From Paraspadella gotoi (taxonomy: Eukaryota > Chaetognatha), in the NCBI GenBank assembly GCA_051294375.1, contig JBJCIZ010000239.1, forward strand, positions 2,927,476 through 2,991,475: DNA of 64,000 nt, written 5' to 3'. Both the position numbers and the translations under genes were made by a program. Below the pieces are notes generated by a model. The model was given only the letters and a program-made list of their open reading frames with translations, had not been told where the DNA came from and did not search any database. Shown piece after piece: positions 19,801 to 31,062 of this stretch (position 1 is its first letter; each line of letters opens with the position of its first letter).

Positions 19801-21763
19801 TAAAGAGGAAATCGTCGTTGAGGTCGCAAATCCTGACGAACACGAACCAAAAACCAAAGCAGAGACTGGGCAACCGACTTGAGCCATGCAGTCTACCAAC
19901 GAAAAGCAGGACCCATGACGACGAAAACTATCAGTCTTGGGACAGTTGAGGAAGGCACAAACGACGTGGTCAGCAGCAAATCCATGTGACTAGGTCCACA
20001 ACGAAGCGAAGCCACTCTGAAGGCTCTTGCAGAGGCCATGGCAAGGAGGAAAATTGTATCCTCAAAACATGAGCCGAGAAAATAGTAAGCGAAGTATCAA
20101 AACTCGCAGACTGCGGCGACACTCCAAGCCGGGAACATCCTGCGCGAAGGAGGGCGTTTTTGGAAGACACCCTTCAGCAAACGGCAGACCAAAGGATGTT
20201 GACCCACTGGAGAACCATCCACATGAGGCAAAATAGCGGAGATAGCCGATCTGTGCAAATTCACTGTGCTGTAAGACAGACCGTCGTCGCTGAGATGGGC
20301 CGAGATACTCGAGAACGTCTTCAAAGCGGCCTGATGTCCTCGAAGGCCCCTACGCTGAAGAAGGTAGTCAAAACATCGCCAGACACTGTTCGTAACGGAT
20401 CCTGTGTCCCCTCCAGCTGTCGGGATGAGTGAAAAGCTGAGTTGTTGAGGTCTTGAGACCTTGGCCCTCCTATAATCCTCCAGACGACAACTTGAGGCGA
20501 GCCGAGAGCTTGGGAGGACGCCCTTGGCTTGTCCAACACCAATCGACGAGACACGGAACGAAGACCTCCAACACCCGAAGAGTCACAACAACGGGAACCA
20601 CTTCTGGCTGGCCAAAGGGGTCACAGAAGAAACTCCCCTGGGCCTCCTCAACTTGAGGATCACCTTCGGATCAAAGGAGAGGGGAAACAACGTAAGCCCT
20701 GTCGAAAATCCAAACTGATTGAGGGCATCCAGTCCGAGAGAATCCTCCTCCATCTTCAAGAGAAGTAGCGAGGACCTTGACGGGAGAGCGCCGTCGCAAC
20801 AGATCTATCTGGGCAAACCCAGACGCGTCGAAATCCGTCGAATAAACTTGGGGAGAGAGATGCCAATCCTGAACTGCTCTTCCGCGTGATGCTGCATCCG
20901 CGATCAATTCCCTCCGATGAAATGTGCGTCCCCAACAATTGGATCTGCAGGAATGGAGCCAGAAGGAGAGAATCCCCTGACAACTTCGTTGAAGATCCTG
21001 TGAGCGGCTGCAGGAGCGGCGGAGACAAACCAGAGACACTAAGCTGTCGGTCTTCCACAAAAGATTTGCGCCCTGGATGCTGACCGAAGGAATGCAGGAA
21101 CTTGAGAGGGCTCATGAACTCCTCACAGTTATATGGAGATGGGCATCCACAGCTTCCCAAATCCCGGGCCGGTGAGAGCTCCGGNNNNNNNNNNNNNNNN
21201 NNNNNNNNNCTAGAAATTAAGGCATTTCTCTTGGGAAGCGAAATGCGAGACGAAGCAGAAATGGCACGCGACGGGAACCGGAATGCGGTACGAGGCGTTG
21301 ACGTACCAGAGAAAATTAAATTTGGCGCCGTCGATGTGAAGATTCGCCATTTTGCAAAAAAAAAATGGAAGAAAGAAAAAAAAATACTGCCGGAAATCGT
21401 TAGAGGATCTGTCTGAATGGGAGGATCGTAATTAGAAATGACGAGAATCCGAATGAATATGAGTCATTTCTAGACAAGCAATTTTTTCCCCCTTTTCTCA
21501 TAGGGCGAAAAAATAAAAAAAAGGAAAAAATCCCTCCGAGGAAGTCAATCTCCGACCTCACCTGCATCATAAGAAAGTCGACGGCCCCGGATTCCTTGAG
21601 CTTAGGATCGCATCTTCGGCGAATCCAGCGCCCGTCAAAGTCGTCTTCCGTTGGCTGAGGTCCGGTTGAATTCCGCCGTCGATGCTGACGAAGGCGGCCG
21701 ACGCGATCGACTCGCGGAAAAAGTTCAAAGCGGCGGGAAAGTTTTGACGTGTTTTTCCATCGT
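16835..21763 (-). CDS. PARN: Poly(A)-specific ribonuclease PARN (5' exons frame-disrupted; intron carries a DIRS element)
   Basis: PARN is a DEDD-family 3' exonuclease that trims poly(A) tails and small-RNA 3' ends. The body is clear: [19 protein letters not shown] and [19 protein letters not shown] (19100-19270), [14 protein letters not shown] (~18840), LLDSLGF..VL equivalents (18530-18620), [18 protein letters not shown] and [20 protein letters not shown] (18030-18190). The RRM-type segment [20 protein letters not shown] and [10 protein letters not shown] lies at 17680-17800. A Lys/Ala-rich then acidic tail follows. The first exon (about 21560-21763) shows [25 protein letters not shown] and [12 protein letters not shown], but these lie in different frames. 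The start of the next exon (19290) is also broken. The C-terminal tail changes frame near 17248. Catalytic residues of exon 1 fall at the disrupted DGE site. Either sequence errors or a damaged gene. Confidence 0.88.
19335..21184 (-). mobile_element. DIRS-like tyrosine-recombinase retrotransposon fragment
   Basis: It is read on the minus strand and truncated at the N gap. At 20750-21160, in shifted frames, lies the end of an RNase H-like domain with [20 protein letters not shown], then QIDL and [14 protein letters not shown], the usual junction in DIRS/Ngaro elements. At 19550-20400 a tyrosine recombinase follows: [52 protein letters not shown] (catalytic Arg region), RSMAYRK and [20 protein letters not shown]. 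Single-base shifts break the frame, for example between RSMAYRK and FAMGVDL. The element sits in a PARN intron in the same orientation as the host gene. Its ends are not defined. Confidence 0.85.
21185..21209. other. Assembly gap (25 N)
   Basis: A run of 25 undetermined bases at the 5' end of the DIRS-like fragment. The length is probably a placeholder, so the real element may be longer. Confidence 0.98.
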
Positions 21764-22137
21764 GGGAGATCTTTTGGTCTCTAATTAAGAACAAAAGTTT
21801 TGACCTCAGCTTGGCTGAATGTCATCGACACAATTTTTTTTAACTCGAATTACGAAGCGACGGCTTATAACTGTAAAATGTCAATATGGTATAAATAGTA
21901 ACAGCTTTTAAATGACCAGACGGGATTGACGCGATTTATTCGCGGATAGTCGATGGCGCCGGAAAATTATGACCCCATCTTCGAGGATCTTTTTCTTGTC
22001 GGTGAACAACAGTAAAATGGACTAAAGCAATGAGAGCGAGCGAAAAAGCAGACTTGAAACAGACAAAAAAAAAAAACAATAAGAGGAGTTTCAGGTGGTC
22101 TTCTCCGTCTTTACGGACTCGACGAAGGCTGGACGAA
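21764..22137. other. Spacer between PARN start and ACTR10 stop
   Basis: These 374 bp are AT-rich and must hold the PARN promoter or leader and the ACTR10 3' end. A short ORF start (MTFSQAE at ~21820) lies upstream of the likely PARN ATG; it is out of frame and probably leader sequence. Confidence 0.45.
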
Positions 22138-23941
22138 TCAATCCCGCCTCGAATTCGAGGGGCTCCGAAAACCTCCCTCTTGGAACAAGGGAGTCTTCAT
22201 CCTGTTAGGTAAATTGGAGTTCGGTGTGACGTCTTCCGACTCTTTGTACGGATTCTCCGCATGGGGGGAATTCCAATCGGGAATGAAGCGGTGAGTGTTG
22301 AAAGAGTCGCGATGAATCGATCGAGACGCGAGAGTGTCGAGCGCTCCGAAGATGGCGCCGCCGAGCCAAGACACGTAGTTGGGTTTGGCGGGAGGATCGT
22401 GGACCTAAAATCAAAAATATCAAATTAAATCATTTTAAAATCAGCTTGGAAAGGTTGCCAAGTCCCGATTCCACAAAAACAAACCTTAAAGACTTTCTTA
22501 GGTATCGTTTGAAGGTATTTCGGGTGGGTATTGGCGATATGGTTTAACTCTGCCAAAAGCCGATGCCGAAATCCGACAAGGGACGCCGTCCCGCCGATTA
22601 TTAAAATATTCTCAGAAAGTGCCACGCGCATGTCTCTGTTGGCCTGGGAACCAAGATAACCAAAATGGTATATAATGTGATAAAGTTTTTCATAAAATTT
22701 TTGAGCTCCCGAATTTACGATTAAAAGCACCTTGGCAATGACGTCCAAAATTAACGTCGCCACGGATTTTTCTTCGTTGTCCAACTCCCACAAGACTTCC
22801 GCGCTGCCTTCGCGAATGTATCCTTGTATATTCAGTATGTTCTGGCCGTCTTCTAACGAATATTCCACTGAAGAAAAGAAAGAGATACGACAACCACGTA
22901 ATTATCCACTTCTGGATAAAAAATCGCTGAATAATTCTCGAACCATCGGGAGGCGGGACAACAGTGAGCGCCTGATCCTCTTGACTCTCCGGCAAGGCGG
23001 AGCTCTGTTGAAGCTTTTGTCCCCGACTGAATTCGGTGACGAAACACGTGCGGACTTTAATGTCCTCGACGACGCGCTCGGGGATGCTCGACATTAATTC
23101 CGAAAGGGGTTTCGTAATCTCCGGGTTGTGTGCGTTGGCGTTGAGTACGGCGCCGCCCAAAAGCTGCAAAAAATGTTAAATTAATTTTCCAAAGTTAAGA
23201 TTATTATGTATTACGTGTTAGTATTTAAAAGGGTGGAGTAAACCTGTCGTTCGATTTGCGAGTGAATTGCCTTCCCTGCCAAGGGAACGGCATCCAAAAG
23301 ATTCAAAACTGGAATTCCCTCAAAAACCGGAATGACAATTGTTTCTTTATAACCTGATGAGTTTAATGATAAATGTTCACCAAATGATTATAAGCGAAAT
23401 AACAATCTTAACATACCGACATCTACTACGAGAGCAGTATTAATTCCTAAGGTAAAAGTTGCCACAAGATGAGAAGGAACGAAACATATCGAAGGCACAT
23501 CGAAATGGTTGAACAAAACTTCGGCGAGTGCCTGTTTAAAGTCTGAGGGCGTCAAAAATGACTCCACGATCACAATACGACGACCTAAAAAGTCAAATAT
23601 TGAACTCATTGCCGTCCTTAAGCTCAAGATAACAAATTTCCTTTTTTTTAATCAAAATTCTAAAAAACCTACTCACTTTTCGGGTTGACGAGTAAATATT
23701 TGAAGTAGACGATTCTCAAAAATTCTTTCAACTTTCTCTCGAGCTCGTGAACGTCGTCACAAGGAAAGAGCGACTGGGCCAAACGCTGACTACCGAGTTT
23801 GTCCGGAATTTCCGAAGGCAGAATGAACCTCGGAGAAAATTCTCCGGCGAAACCGAGTTTGGTGAAGGCGTTGCCGAGGTCGAGAACGACGGCGGGTTTT
23901 TCCTCCTGCGCCGGGGCCGTGAGAGCCTCGTAGAGTGGCAT
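22138..23941 (-). CDS. ACTR10: Actin-related protein 10 (dynactin subunit Arp11)
   Basis: ACTR10/Arp11 caps the pointed end of the Arp1 filament in dynactin, needed for dynein-driven transport. Exon 1 (about 23670-23941) starts [20 protein letters not shown] and shows [20 protein letters not shown], the actin-fold phosphate-binding region. Then come [31 protein letters not shown] with [20 protein letters not shown] (23480-23600), and [27 protein letters not shown] lies at ~23050-23100, [13 protein letters not shown] at ~22750 and [20 protein letters not shown] at ~22600. The C-terminus has [20 protein letters not shown] and ends at 22138. Intron positions keep the frame throughout. Length and motif order match the ~415-residue family; the C-terminal ~40 residues are Pro/Asn-rich and divergent. 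Confidence 0.93.
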
Positions 23942-24111
23942 CGCCAGAGTTCAATCAGAGCCGATTAATTAGTTAACTGAACTCTGTATGGATCAAACAA
24001 AAGAAAATTGTGTTTAAAATAAACGAACTTATCTTAAAATTGATTTCGCGGAAGAAAAATATTAAATTCTACATACAATCAAGGCCAAAAGGGGCAAAAA
24101 ACTGGAATAAA

Positions 24112-27100
24112 TTACTGAACTCGATTTAGTTGATTGGATCTTTTTTTCAAAATCTTTTTGGCTTTTATGCCATCGCCCGATTCTAGAAAAGCTCTTAATT
24201 TAATTATGGTTTCTTTCTCATCATTCAATTCTTTTAGTTTTGCTATTTCCGCATTATATCCTGTAATTGAATTATATAAAGTTTCCTCTTCTCTGGAAAT
24301 AAGTTCTAAAACTTTCGGTATCTCAACGCCTAAAATCTCCAAATCGATTTTAGAGCTGGTTGAATTTCGGGAAACTGACCTTTTATAGCTTTTTACGCTC
24401 GAAACAAGCTTGGGAAACCGTTGTGTTTCAGCAGCGGAATTCCTTGGAATATGCGAGTCTAAACTGTCATGACCTATATCTGTTTGTGACGGAAAAATAT
24501 CTAAAGATATTGCTGAGCTGTTTAAGAGAGGTCTCGGTTCTAATTCTCCTAAATTACTGTCTAATACTTCATTATTTAAATCAATTGCTGTAACGCTTAA
24601 TTCTGGCGTTGGTTCTTTATGCAGAGTATCACTCTCAACTGCACTTTGAGTATTATTTTCCTCTTCAGGACTTTCCGCGTAATTAGTTTTCTTTCCGCGT
24701 AGTCTATCGCTTCTTCTGTTTCTTAGACTTTTATTTAAAACCTTGTCCGGCTCGCTTTCAGTTTGATGTTCGTCTCGCAATAATGCCTCGGTTTCATTTG
24801 GATTTGAAAAATCAGTATAGGTTTCTTTTGGGTCCTCTTGCAACAAACTGGAGACTTCTTTTGAATTGGGTTTCTTTATACTTATTTCTTTCGACTTTTT
24901 AAATTGCCTTTTTACTGACTTCGGTAAATTATTATCCATCTGAAAATCATCAAAAACTGATTTATCAGTATTTACTGGTTTGGTTTGCAACGCATGTTTT
25001 TCTGTTTTAGAAATATCAACTGCTTTTATTTCCTTTTGCTGATGTTTTTTCATACTTTCAACTCTGCGCTTAGCGTTATTTTCATTTATCTTGGTTGACG
25101 ATGCGTAAAAACCATCACATTGTCCGTTATTAGTCAAATTGTATGTTTTGTCACACTGAAAATTTCTCTCATTGGGCACTTTGAAAGATGTATACGTACT
25201 GTTCGACTTATTTTCATTAACAAAAAGAGTTTCTGGTAAAATTGGTGGAAGATTGTTAATAGACTGAGAAGATTGGCTGCACTGGGACATGAAATCAATC
25301 TCTGCTGTGTATAATTTTCTTTTTTCTTTTTCCGGTTCTTTTTCTGTTAAAAGATTTTGATTAATGACCAATAATTTTTGGTCATTATCACTGACATTGG
25401 TCATATTTATCTTTTTCTTTTTATTCCTTAAACTACCTTGCTTTTTTCCTACTGGATCCATTTCAATTTCAATAATTGATTGGTTTTCTATTCCATTCAA
25501 AGAACTCCTATTAATATCTACGTTCACGATAGGATCCTTTTCCTGACTAACTAACGTCTCATTCTCTAATAAATTTCGTGTATTAATTTCCAACGCGTCT
25601 CCGGACAGAATTAACTCATCAGAAACATTAGGTGTGATTTTAGTGTTCTGGTGCATAGTATCATCATGTTGCTCGGGATTCTCACGACATTGTTCTTTAA
25701 GCAAACCATCCTCGGGATTGTTATCAGGATCGAAAATATTTTCGTTGGAAATTGAGACTTCGTTTTGAACTGAACATTCTGATGGTGTGCCAATGGTATG
25801 TTCTGAATTATCACCATTTTCATCCGCATTATTGGGATTCTTTAAGTTCTCACAATCGGTTATTTGCAGAGTTTTTTTCACCGATACATCCTTCGGCGAC
25901 TTCAACTTCAGACATAGATTCAATTCGTGGGTTGTCAGCTGATTCCACGACTGCGTCTCGTGAAATTTCCATGTTTTTCTACTTCGCAATGCCTAGGATA
26001 ATTTTCATCGTGGTTTTCATCATTTACCACCGGAACTTTTTTTGAAACGTTTGTCTTATCCATACTTTCTTTAATTTTCATCATACGATTTGTAATTTTC
26101 TCCCTTTTTCTTCGCGACTCACAGGTTCAGGTCTCGTGATTTGGGGACTGGCTCGAATCTCAGTAGAATCATCAGAATGGTCCTCCGCATTCTTTTTTGC
26201 TTTGAGATTCGCGAACGGAATCCTCATTAAGAATCCAAGGTCTCGAGTCATAACGGTTCGTTTTCTCTTTAATCTCTTGCACAGTACAGCATGCGTTTTT
26301 CACATCCAGAATTTTGATCCGTAACAATATTTTTTCTTCTATTATTGGTCAAAAACAACGGGTTGGAAGTTCGAGAGATCTTCTCCAACTTTGGTGCAGT
26401 CGAGGATCTCCTGCGATCGAGCTCTTTTCTTTTTCTGAATGAATCGCGAAGCTCGTTCGAACGAGGAACCATCGATTTCCCGGTCAGATTTAGGGCGAGG
26501 GAGTTCTGGAGGGTGAAGGTTTAACATTTGTATCCGAGTTTTGGTTTCACAATCATGACCAAATGTCGGGTTCAATGGAAGGAATAAATAATAATAGAGA
26601 TTGGTACTTAATTAAGCTTTTTTCCCTTAATTTGGTATCAATTCCCCTATCAGGCTATTTACCTTTTTACAAAAGTATTCCTAAAATTTTCGAAAAAAAA
26701 ATTGCAAGTAACACTCAAAACTCAACTTATTCATCTTTTTTTTTCAGCCTTGATTGGGAAACCATCCAGAAAACCTGATAGAAGTGAGCGAGCCTATTTT
26801 CTCTGGCTTAGGAGAGGTCGAAAACTCCTCCTCCTCCGACGACGTTTGAATGGGTTTGCAATCGTTCCGTTTCCGGCTCCAGTTGGACACGTGAGACGTT
26901 TGGAATCGCGTCAACGCGGTTTCAGGTGATTGAAGGGAGCGGCATGCAACGGTGGTCCAGGCACGGCGAGGTGGGGCATCCAACACTTGGGACGCCACAT
27001 GAGATAAGTCAATGGAGAATCCTAAGGATACTCGGTCGGAACGGAATTCTTCAAGCGCCATCTCTCTTTTCAAATTTATCTCCAAAACGAAATGGTCAGA

Positions 27101-27555
27101 GGACGACTCGCTCGACAACATCCTCCAATCGGCGACATCCTCGTTTCTCACGCAAAACGTTTCCCATTCATCTCTCCCGGGAATCTGGTGATAAATCGAC
27201 ATAGACGCCGAGCCAAGATTGAAATCGACCCAAAAGGGCAAGGGAGCGTCAGAGTCGCTCGTCGGCGGGGTCAGAGCGCATTGTGACAACCGGCAATATT
27301 CGCAGGCGTAAGAGTAAACGCTGCGGGGATTCGAGGCGTCGTTTAAGGCGATGAGGAAGGCGCGAGCATCTTGTTCAAACTTGCCGTAATCGATGGCGAG
27401 GAAAGCGGAGCGAGTCTCGGCGGGCCAAAGACGCTCGGCCGCTCGCTCTTTCGTCCAATCGGAACTCGGGAGGATGCGACAGAGGAGCTCCACTAGGGAA
27501 ACTTGGAAGCAGAAATCACCGCAGTCGACGACGGCGGAGCCGAGGGAAGAGAAGA
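24112..27555 (-). CDS. SYCP2L: SYCP2-like synaptonemal complex protein (5' end lost in the gap; frame breaks)
   Basis: SYCP2 family proteins are chromosome-axis components of meiosis. The exon at about 26770-27555 reads FQVSLVELLCRILPSS, FEQDARAFLIALNDASNP and FWVDFNLGSASMSIYHQI. This is the SYCP2 order of ARM-like repeats and then the Spt16M-like domain. Downstream on the same strand, 26000-26580 contains Lys/Arg-rich coding-like pieces (LKRKRTVMTRDLGFLMRIPF; KITNRMMKIKESMDKTNV) in changing frames. Then a 1.9-kb open frame (24112-25989) encodes an Asn/Ser/Glu-rich disordered protein with a chromatin-like SLRNRRSDRLRGKKTNY and a C-terminal coiled coil (ISREEETLYNSITGYNAEIA). Disordered middle plus terminal coiled coil fits SYCP2. 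Joining the three parts is inference; the 24112-25989 ORF could be a separate unknown gene. It is AT-richer than its neighbours. Confidence 0.6.
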
Positions 27556-27752
27556 NNNNNNNNNNNNNNNNNNNNNNNNNNNNNNNNNNNNNNNNNNNNN
27601 NNNNNNNNNNNNNNNNNNNNNNNNNNNNNNNNNNNNNNNNNNNNNNNNNNNNNNNNNNNNNNNNNNNNNNNNNNNNNNNNNNNNNNNNNNNNNNNNNNNN
27701 NNNNNNNNNNNNNNNNNNNNNNNNNNNNNNNNNNNNNNNNNNNNNNNNNNNN
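27556..27752. other. Assembly gap (197 N)
   Basis: Undetermined bases that remove the exon directly upstream of the SYCP2-like domain. Confidence 0.98.
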
Positions 27753-28119
27753 ACGTGGGAGATCTATTACTTTACAAGTTAATTGATTTAGCTTCATAGA
27801 AAACATAGTAAATCTTTCTACTGAGAGATGTGGGTTTAAATTTACCTTCGAGGAGTGATACATAAAATTACGGGGCACTTAATCATTCTTTTGCTTGGGG
27901 CTATGGTCGACATAAATAATATGTGTCGGGAGTGAGCTCGCATCTAGCATCTGGAGATTATTTTGAATGGGCTGTGCTATCTTCGTATACCAGAATATTG
28001 ATCTGAACTCGTTCAATAAATGACTGACGTCAGACATTTTTCGGTAATTCGCAAGTGACCTTAAAGCGGATTTGACGAATCGAACTTGATGGAGATATTA
28101 CGATCACTGAAAATTGAAC

Positions 28120-28692
28120 AGGTTATTTGTTAAACACAACGGCGAATACCGTGCGCACCACCAAGGATTTAAAAGGCCCCATCGTTAAGACGAGACGTCC
28201 GCTCGAAAATCGCTAAAGCCTTATCCACCGCCGCCCGTTCAAAAAAGAAGACGATTTGGCGATGCTTTTCAAGTCGGTCAATCGGGTAAGACTTTGAGGA
28301 CGCAATTTATCTCAACCGTTTGTCCAGGACTAAAACGATTATTCCAGGAAAAAAATAAAATAGGAAAAATGATTAATAAAAGCCAACTTTTTTTCTTATG
28401 TACCTAAAGCTCTCGATCAGAGACGGCGCCGCCTCCGAGAAACTGGAATTAAAGAGAGCAGCAGGTCTAATTGAACCAGGAAGGTCGTTCTGGAACACGG
28501 GTTGTTCCTCTCGCGTCTAAGGGAATCTGACCCAATCTTCCACCGCATCCTCCAGCCGGTCCAAAAGCAATTTCGCATACTTGGCTCGTCGAGAAGCGAC
28601 CTTCGTTTCACGATCGGGTTCTTTAGGGAGTTTTGCTCAGGTAACTGAAAGAGCTTCCGACGGTTGCTCGAAAGAAGACGAGTTAAATCCAT
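28120..28692 (-). pseudogene. Frame-broken coding-like exons upstream of the SYCP2-like gene
   Basis: Two segments look coding on the minus strand but do not stay open. At 28420-28620 the frame reads DRETKVASRRAKYAKLLLDR LEDAVEDW and continues after shifts with NDLPGSIRPAALFNSSFSEA. At about 28140-28290 it reads RLEKHRQIVFFFERAAVDKA and ALAIFERTSRLNDGAF. Both lie just 5' of the SYCP2-like exon across the N gap and may be its N-terminal exons, but I see no diagnostic motif. They are either damaged or affected by sequence errors, as around the other gap. Confidence 0.4.
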
Positions 28693-29023
28693 CCTTTACG
28701 AAAAAACGAAAAGAAAAAAGTAAACGAAATAATGAGAGTTTTTATATAATACATTGTACAGTTCCGTATTCAAATATGGTTCATTTATTGCCCCATCCTT
28801 CCTATTGAGCGCGGAATTTAAAACGGAATGGAAAATAAAAGAAAATGACCGGAAGGAAGAGATCTTTGTGGTGGCCTTTCGCAATGAGGAAAGATCGGAG
28901 ACTTTACGAGACAGTTTCAAAATATTTTTTTTTCTCCTATTCAAAATGTCACATGAATACAACAAATCAAAAATAGTAACAATAAATGAATTAAGATTAC
29001 CCCCCCCCAACCGAAAAAAAAAA
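28693..29023. other. Spacer 3' of GPKOW
   Basis: AT-rich 331 bp after the GPKOW stop, with an 8-bp C-run at ~29000, probably 3' UTR plus spacer. Open reading on the plus strand here is antisense to GPKOW and not credible. Confidence 0.4.
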
Positions 29024-31062
29024 TTAGATCCATTGAACGTTTCCGACAAACTCGCAAACGTCGTCGTAGGAAAGTTGGAAAATGCTTTCGTCTTCGTCAT
29101 CGTTCAAGAGTCTCACCACGGCCGTGCACCTTTTTTTGTCCCTCTTCACCATTTCGGCCAAACGTCCCCTTTTTTGCCCGCGAATAACTCGAACGAAGGC
29201 GCCGTCTTTTTTCGGTACAACGCTCTCCAGATCGGAGCGTCGAACGTCCTCCAGGACTCGGTCGTCGTCCGTCCGGCAGACGCAGGTGGTGGGCGTGGTC
29301 ACGTCCTCGATAGTCACCTTGCTGCAATAGTATTTTCCTCCCTTGAGAGAGCGACTCACGACGCGAACTCGCAGCTGCGGCCAGAGGCTCGCGAGGCCGA
29401 GTTCGGAGTCGGCTTCCGTCGATCCGTTGGTTCGAGACTCTCCGTGGTCGCCGTTCGTCCCGTAATCCTTGTTTTTCTTTTCCGCGGTTTCGTGTCCATC
29501 GTCGTCGTCGCTACGACGCTTTCGAGTTTCTTCGGATCCGTTTCTCCTCTCCGAATCCTCCTTCGAGGCCTTGAAGGCGTCGAAGGATCCTTTGTTGAGG
29601 TATTTGGAGAATTTTTCGAATTCCGACTTGACGACGAGTTTGGCGACGGCCTGCGGCACCGTCACGATTTGACCGGAAATGGCGAGTTTGACGACGACGC
29701 GGGAATTGTCTTCGTCGACGCCTTCGATTTTCCCGTAGAGATCTTTGTGCCTTCCGCCGAGGCAGACGACGTGAGCTCCGGTTTTGAAGGACAGGTCGTC
29801 TTCTTCCGAACGAACGTCGCCTGGATTCAGATTTGAAAATTCAGCATTTTTTTATCCAAAATTTTAATTACGATGTAACCATTTTTTTAAAAATGTCTAC
29901 AGAAATTTCTAAACTGAGGAAAACCCAGTTGAAAGCGAATCGCGCATCTCACTATTGTAATAAATCTCAGGTAAACTAGAAAGGCAGCGCGAGCACTATC
30001 ACTGAAGATACAAGTAACAAATAATATATAATTCATAACCTGAGTCCCAATCCTACAAAAGCGAATCGCGCATCTCACTTCGCTCACCCGGTTTCAGCTT
30101 TTTAGTCTTCTCTTTCCGGACGACGGATCTATCGGCGCCGAGACCCAATCCCTTGGGCCGGGGCGCCGCTTCCAGCACGTCCGCGACTCCCTTCCTCGTC
30201 TTCCCGATCCCGTCACCCTTCTTCCATCCCATTCCGCGCAGCATGGCCAGCCCGTACTGCTCGATGGGCACTTGCTCGTAGTCGTCGAGGGTCGACTCCA
30301 CCGGGCGCAGTTCCACGTTGAGAGGGCCTTCGTCTTCCTCGAACCCCTCGGGAACGCGGTTCTGCATGAGGAGCGGCACCTGGAGATTCTCGATCCCGCG
30401 ACGTTCCGTCCGATCCTCCCATTCCTCGTTCTCGATTCTAATACGATGGGGAAAAAATGAAAACAATCGCAATGTCGATATATGTCAAAAATTTTAGAAA
30501 ATTTCCAAAAAAATCTATTCGTTAAATAAATATTCCGTCTTGCCCTGGACTTTGGACAGGCTTTGCTGTAAATCCTATTATTTTGAAAATATTCGATCAC
30601 AATAAAAGCGTTAATCAATATATAATTTACCATAGAATAAGGATTCCCTATCAGTTTTATCTTTAATTCCCCGGCTATAGTCTATAGTATAGTATAGTAT
30701 AGTATAGTATAGACTAACTTTGCCTGCTCGATGAGCTCCTTGACGGCCTCGTCCTCGATGTCGTTCCCGTTCGTTGCTTCCATCCGCTTCTCTTTCTCTC
30801 CCTTGGACGAATCATTTTCTCGTTTGACTTTGGGGATTTTGCTAAACGTCCAATCATTGACGGTCCTGCAAGGAATGACCAGCGGCCCTTTCTTTTCCGG
30901 CTCGGGCAGGGAGCCCTTGAGTTTTTTGTCGGAGACTTCGGTCACGTAGTCCGTGAGATTTGAGTTCTCGGAAATGACTTCGCCGATGGCAGATTTCTCC
31001 AAGGCCTTCGACTGCGAGAGCTTTTTGGAGAAACCGAATGAAATTTTGCTCGAGGATTCCAT
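29024..31062 (-). CDS. GPKOW: G-patch and KOW-motif protein GPKOW (Spp2-type splicing factor)
   Basis: GPKOW is a nuclear spliceosome factor; its G-patch activates the DEAH helicase DHX16/Prp2. Exon 1 (about 30720-31062) starts MESSSKISFGFSKKLSQSKA and holds VIPCRTVNDWTFSKIPK and EDEAVKELIEQAK. The exon at about 30088-30440 has LQVPLLMQNRVPEGF and the G-patch QYGLAMLRGMGWKKGDGIGK, then PRPKGLGLGAD. The last exon (29024-29822) has the first KOW motif (FKTGAHVVCLGGRHKDLYGK), a charged linker, LRVRVVSRSLKGGKYYCSKV, the conserved TIEDVTTPTTCVCRTDDDRV, a second KOW region (VRVIRGQKRGRLAEM) and LSYDDVCEFVG near the end. The donor at ~30088 (CCGG|GTGAGC) joins in phase to GDVRSEEDDLSFKTG. The G-patch and both KOW units match the family in order and spacing. 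Confidence 0.95.
29932..30079. repeat. 22-bp perfect direct repeat pair in a GPKOW intron
   Basis: AAAGCGAATCGCGCATCTCA followed by CT occurs at 29932-29953 and again at 30058-30079, 126 bp apart, both in one GPKOW intron. On the gene strand the right copy begins about 8 nt after the splice donor. The GC-rich unit contrasts with its AT-rich surroundings. Confidence 0.9.
30680..30712. repeat. (TATAG)n pentanucleotide repeat in the first GPKOW intron
   Basis: About six units of TATAG/AGTAT lie close to the donor site of exon 1. Confidence 0.85.

Noticed and set aside
28754-29836. 360-codon plus-strand open frame
   Set aside because: It is antisense to the last GPKOW exon, whose KOW motifs and family match are clear; the plus translation has no recognisable features.
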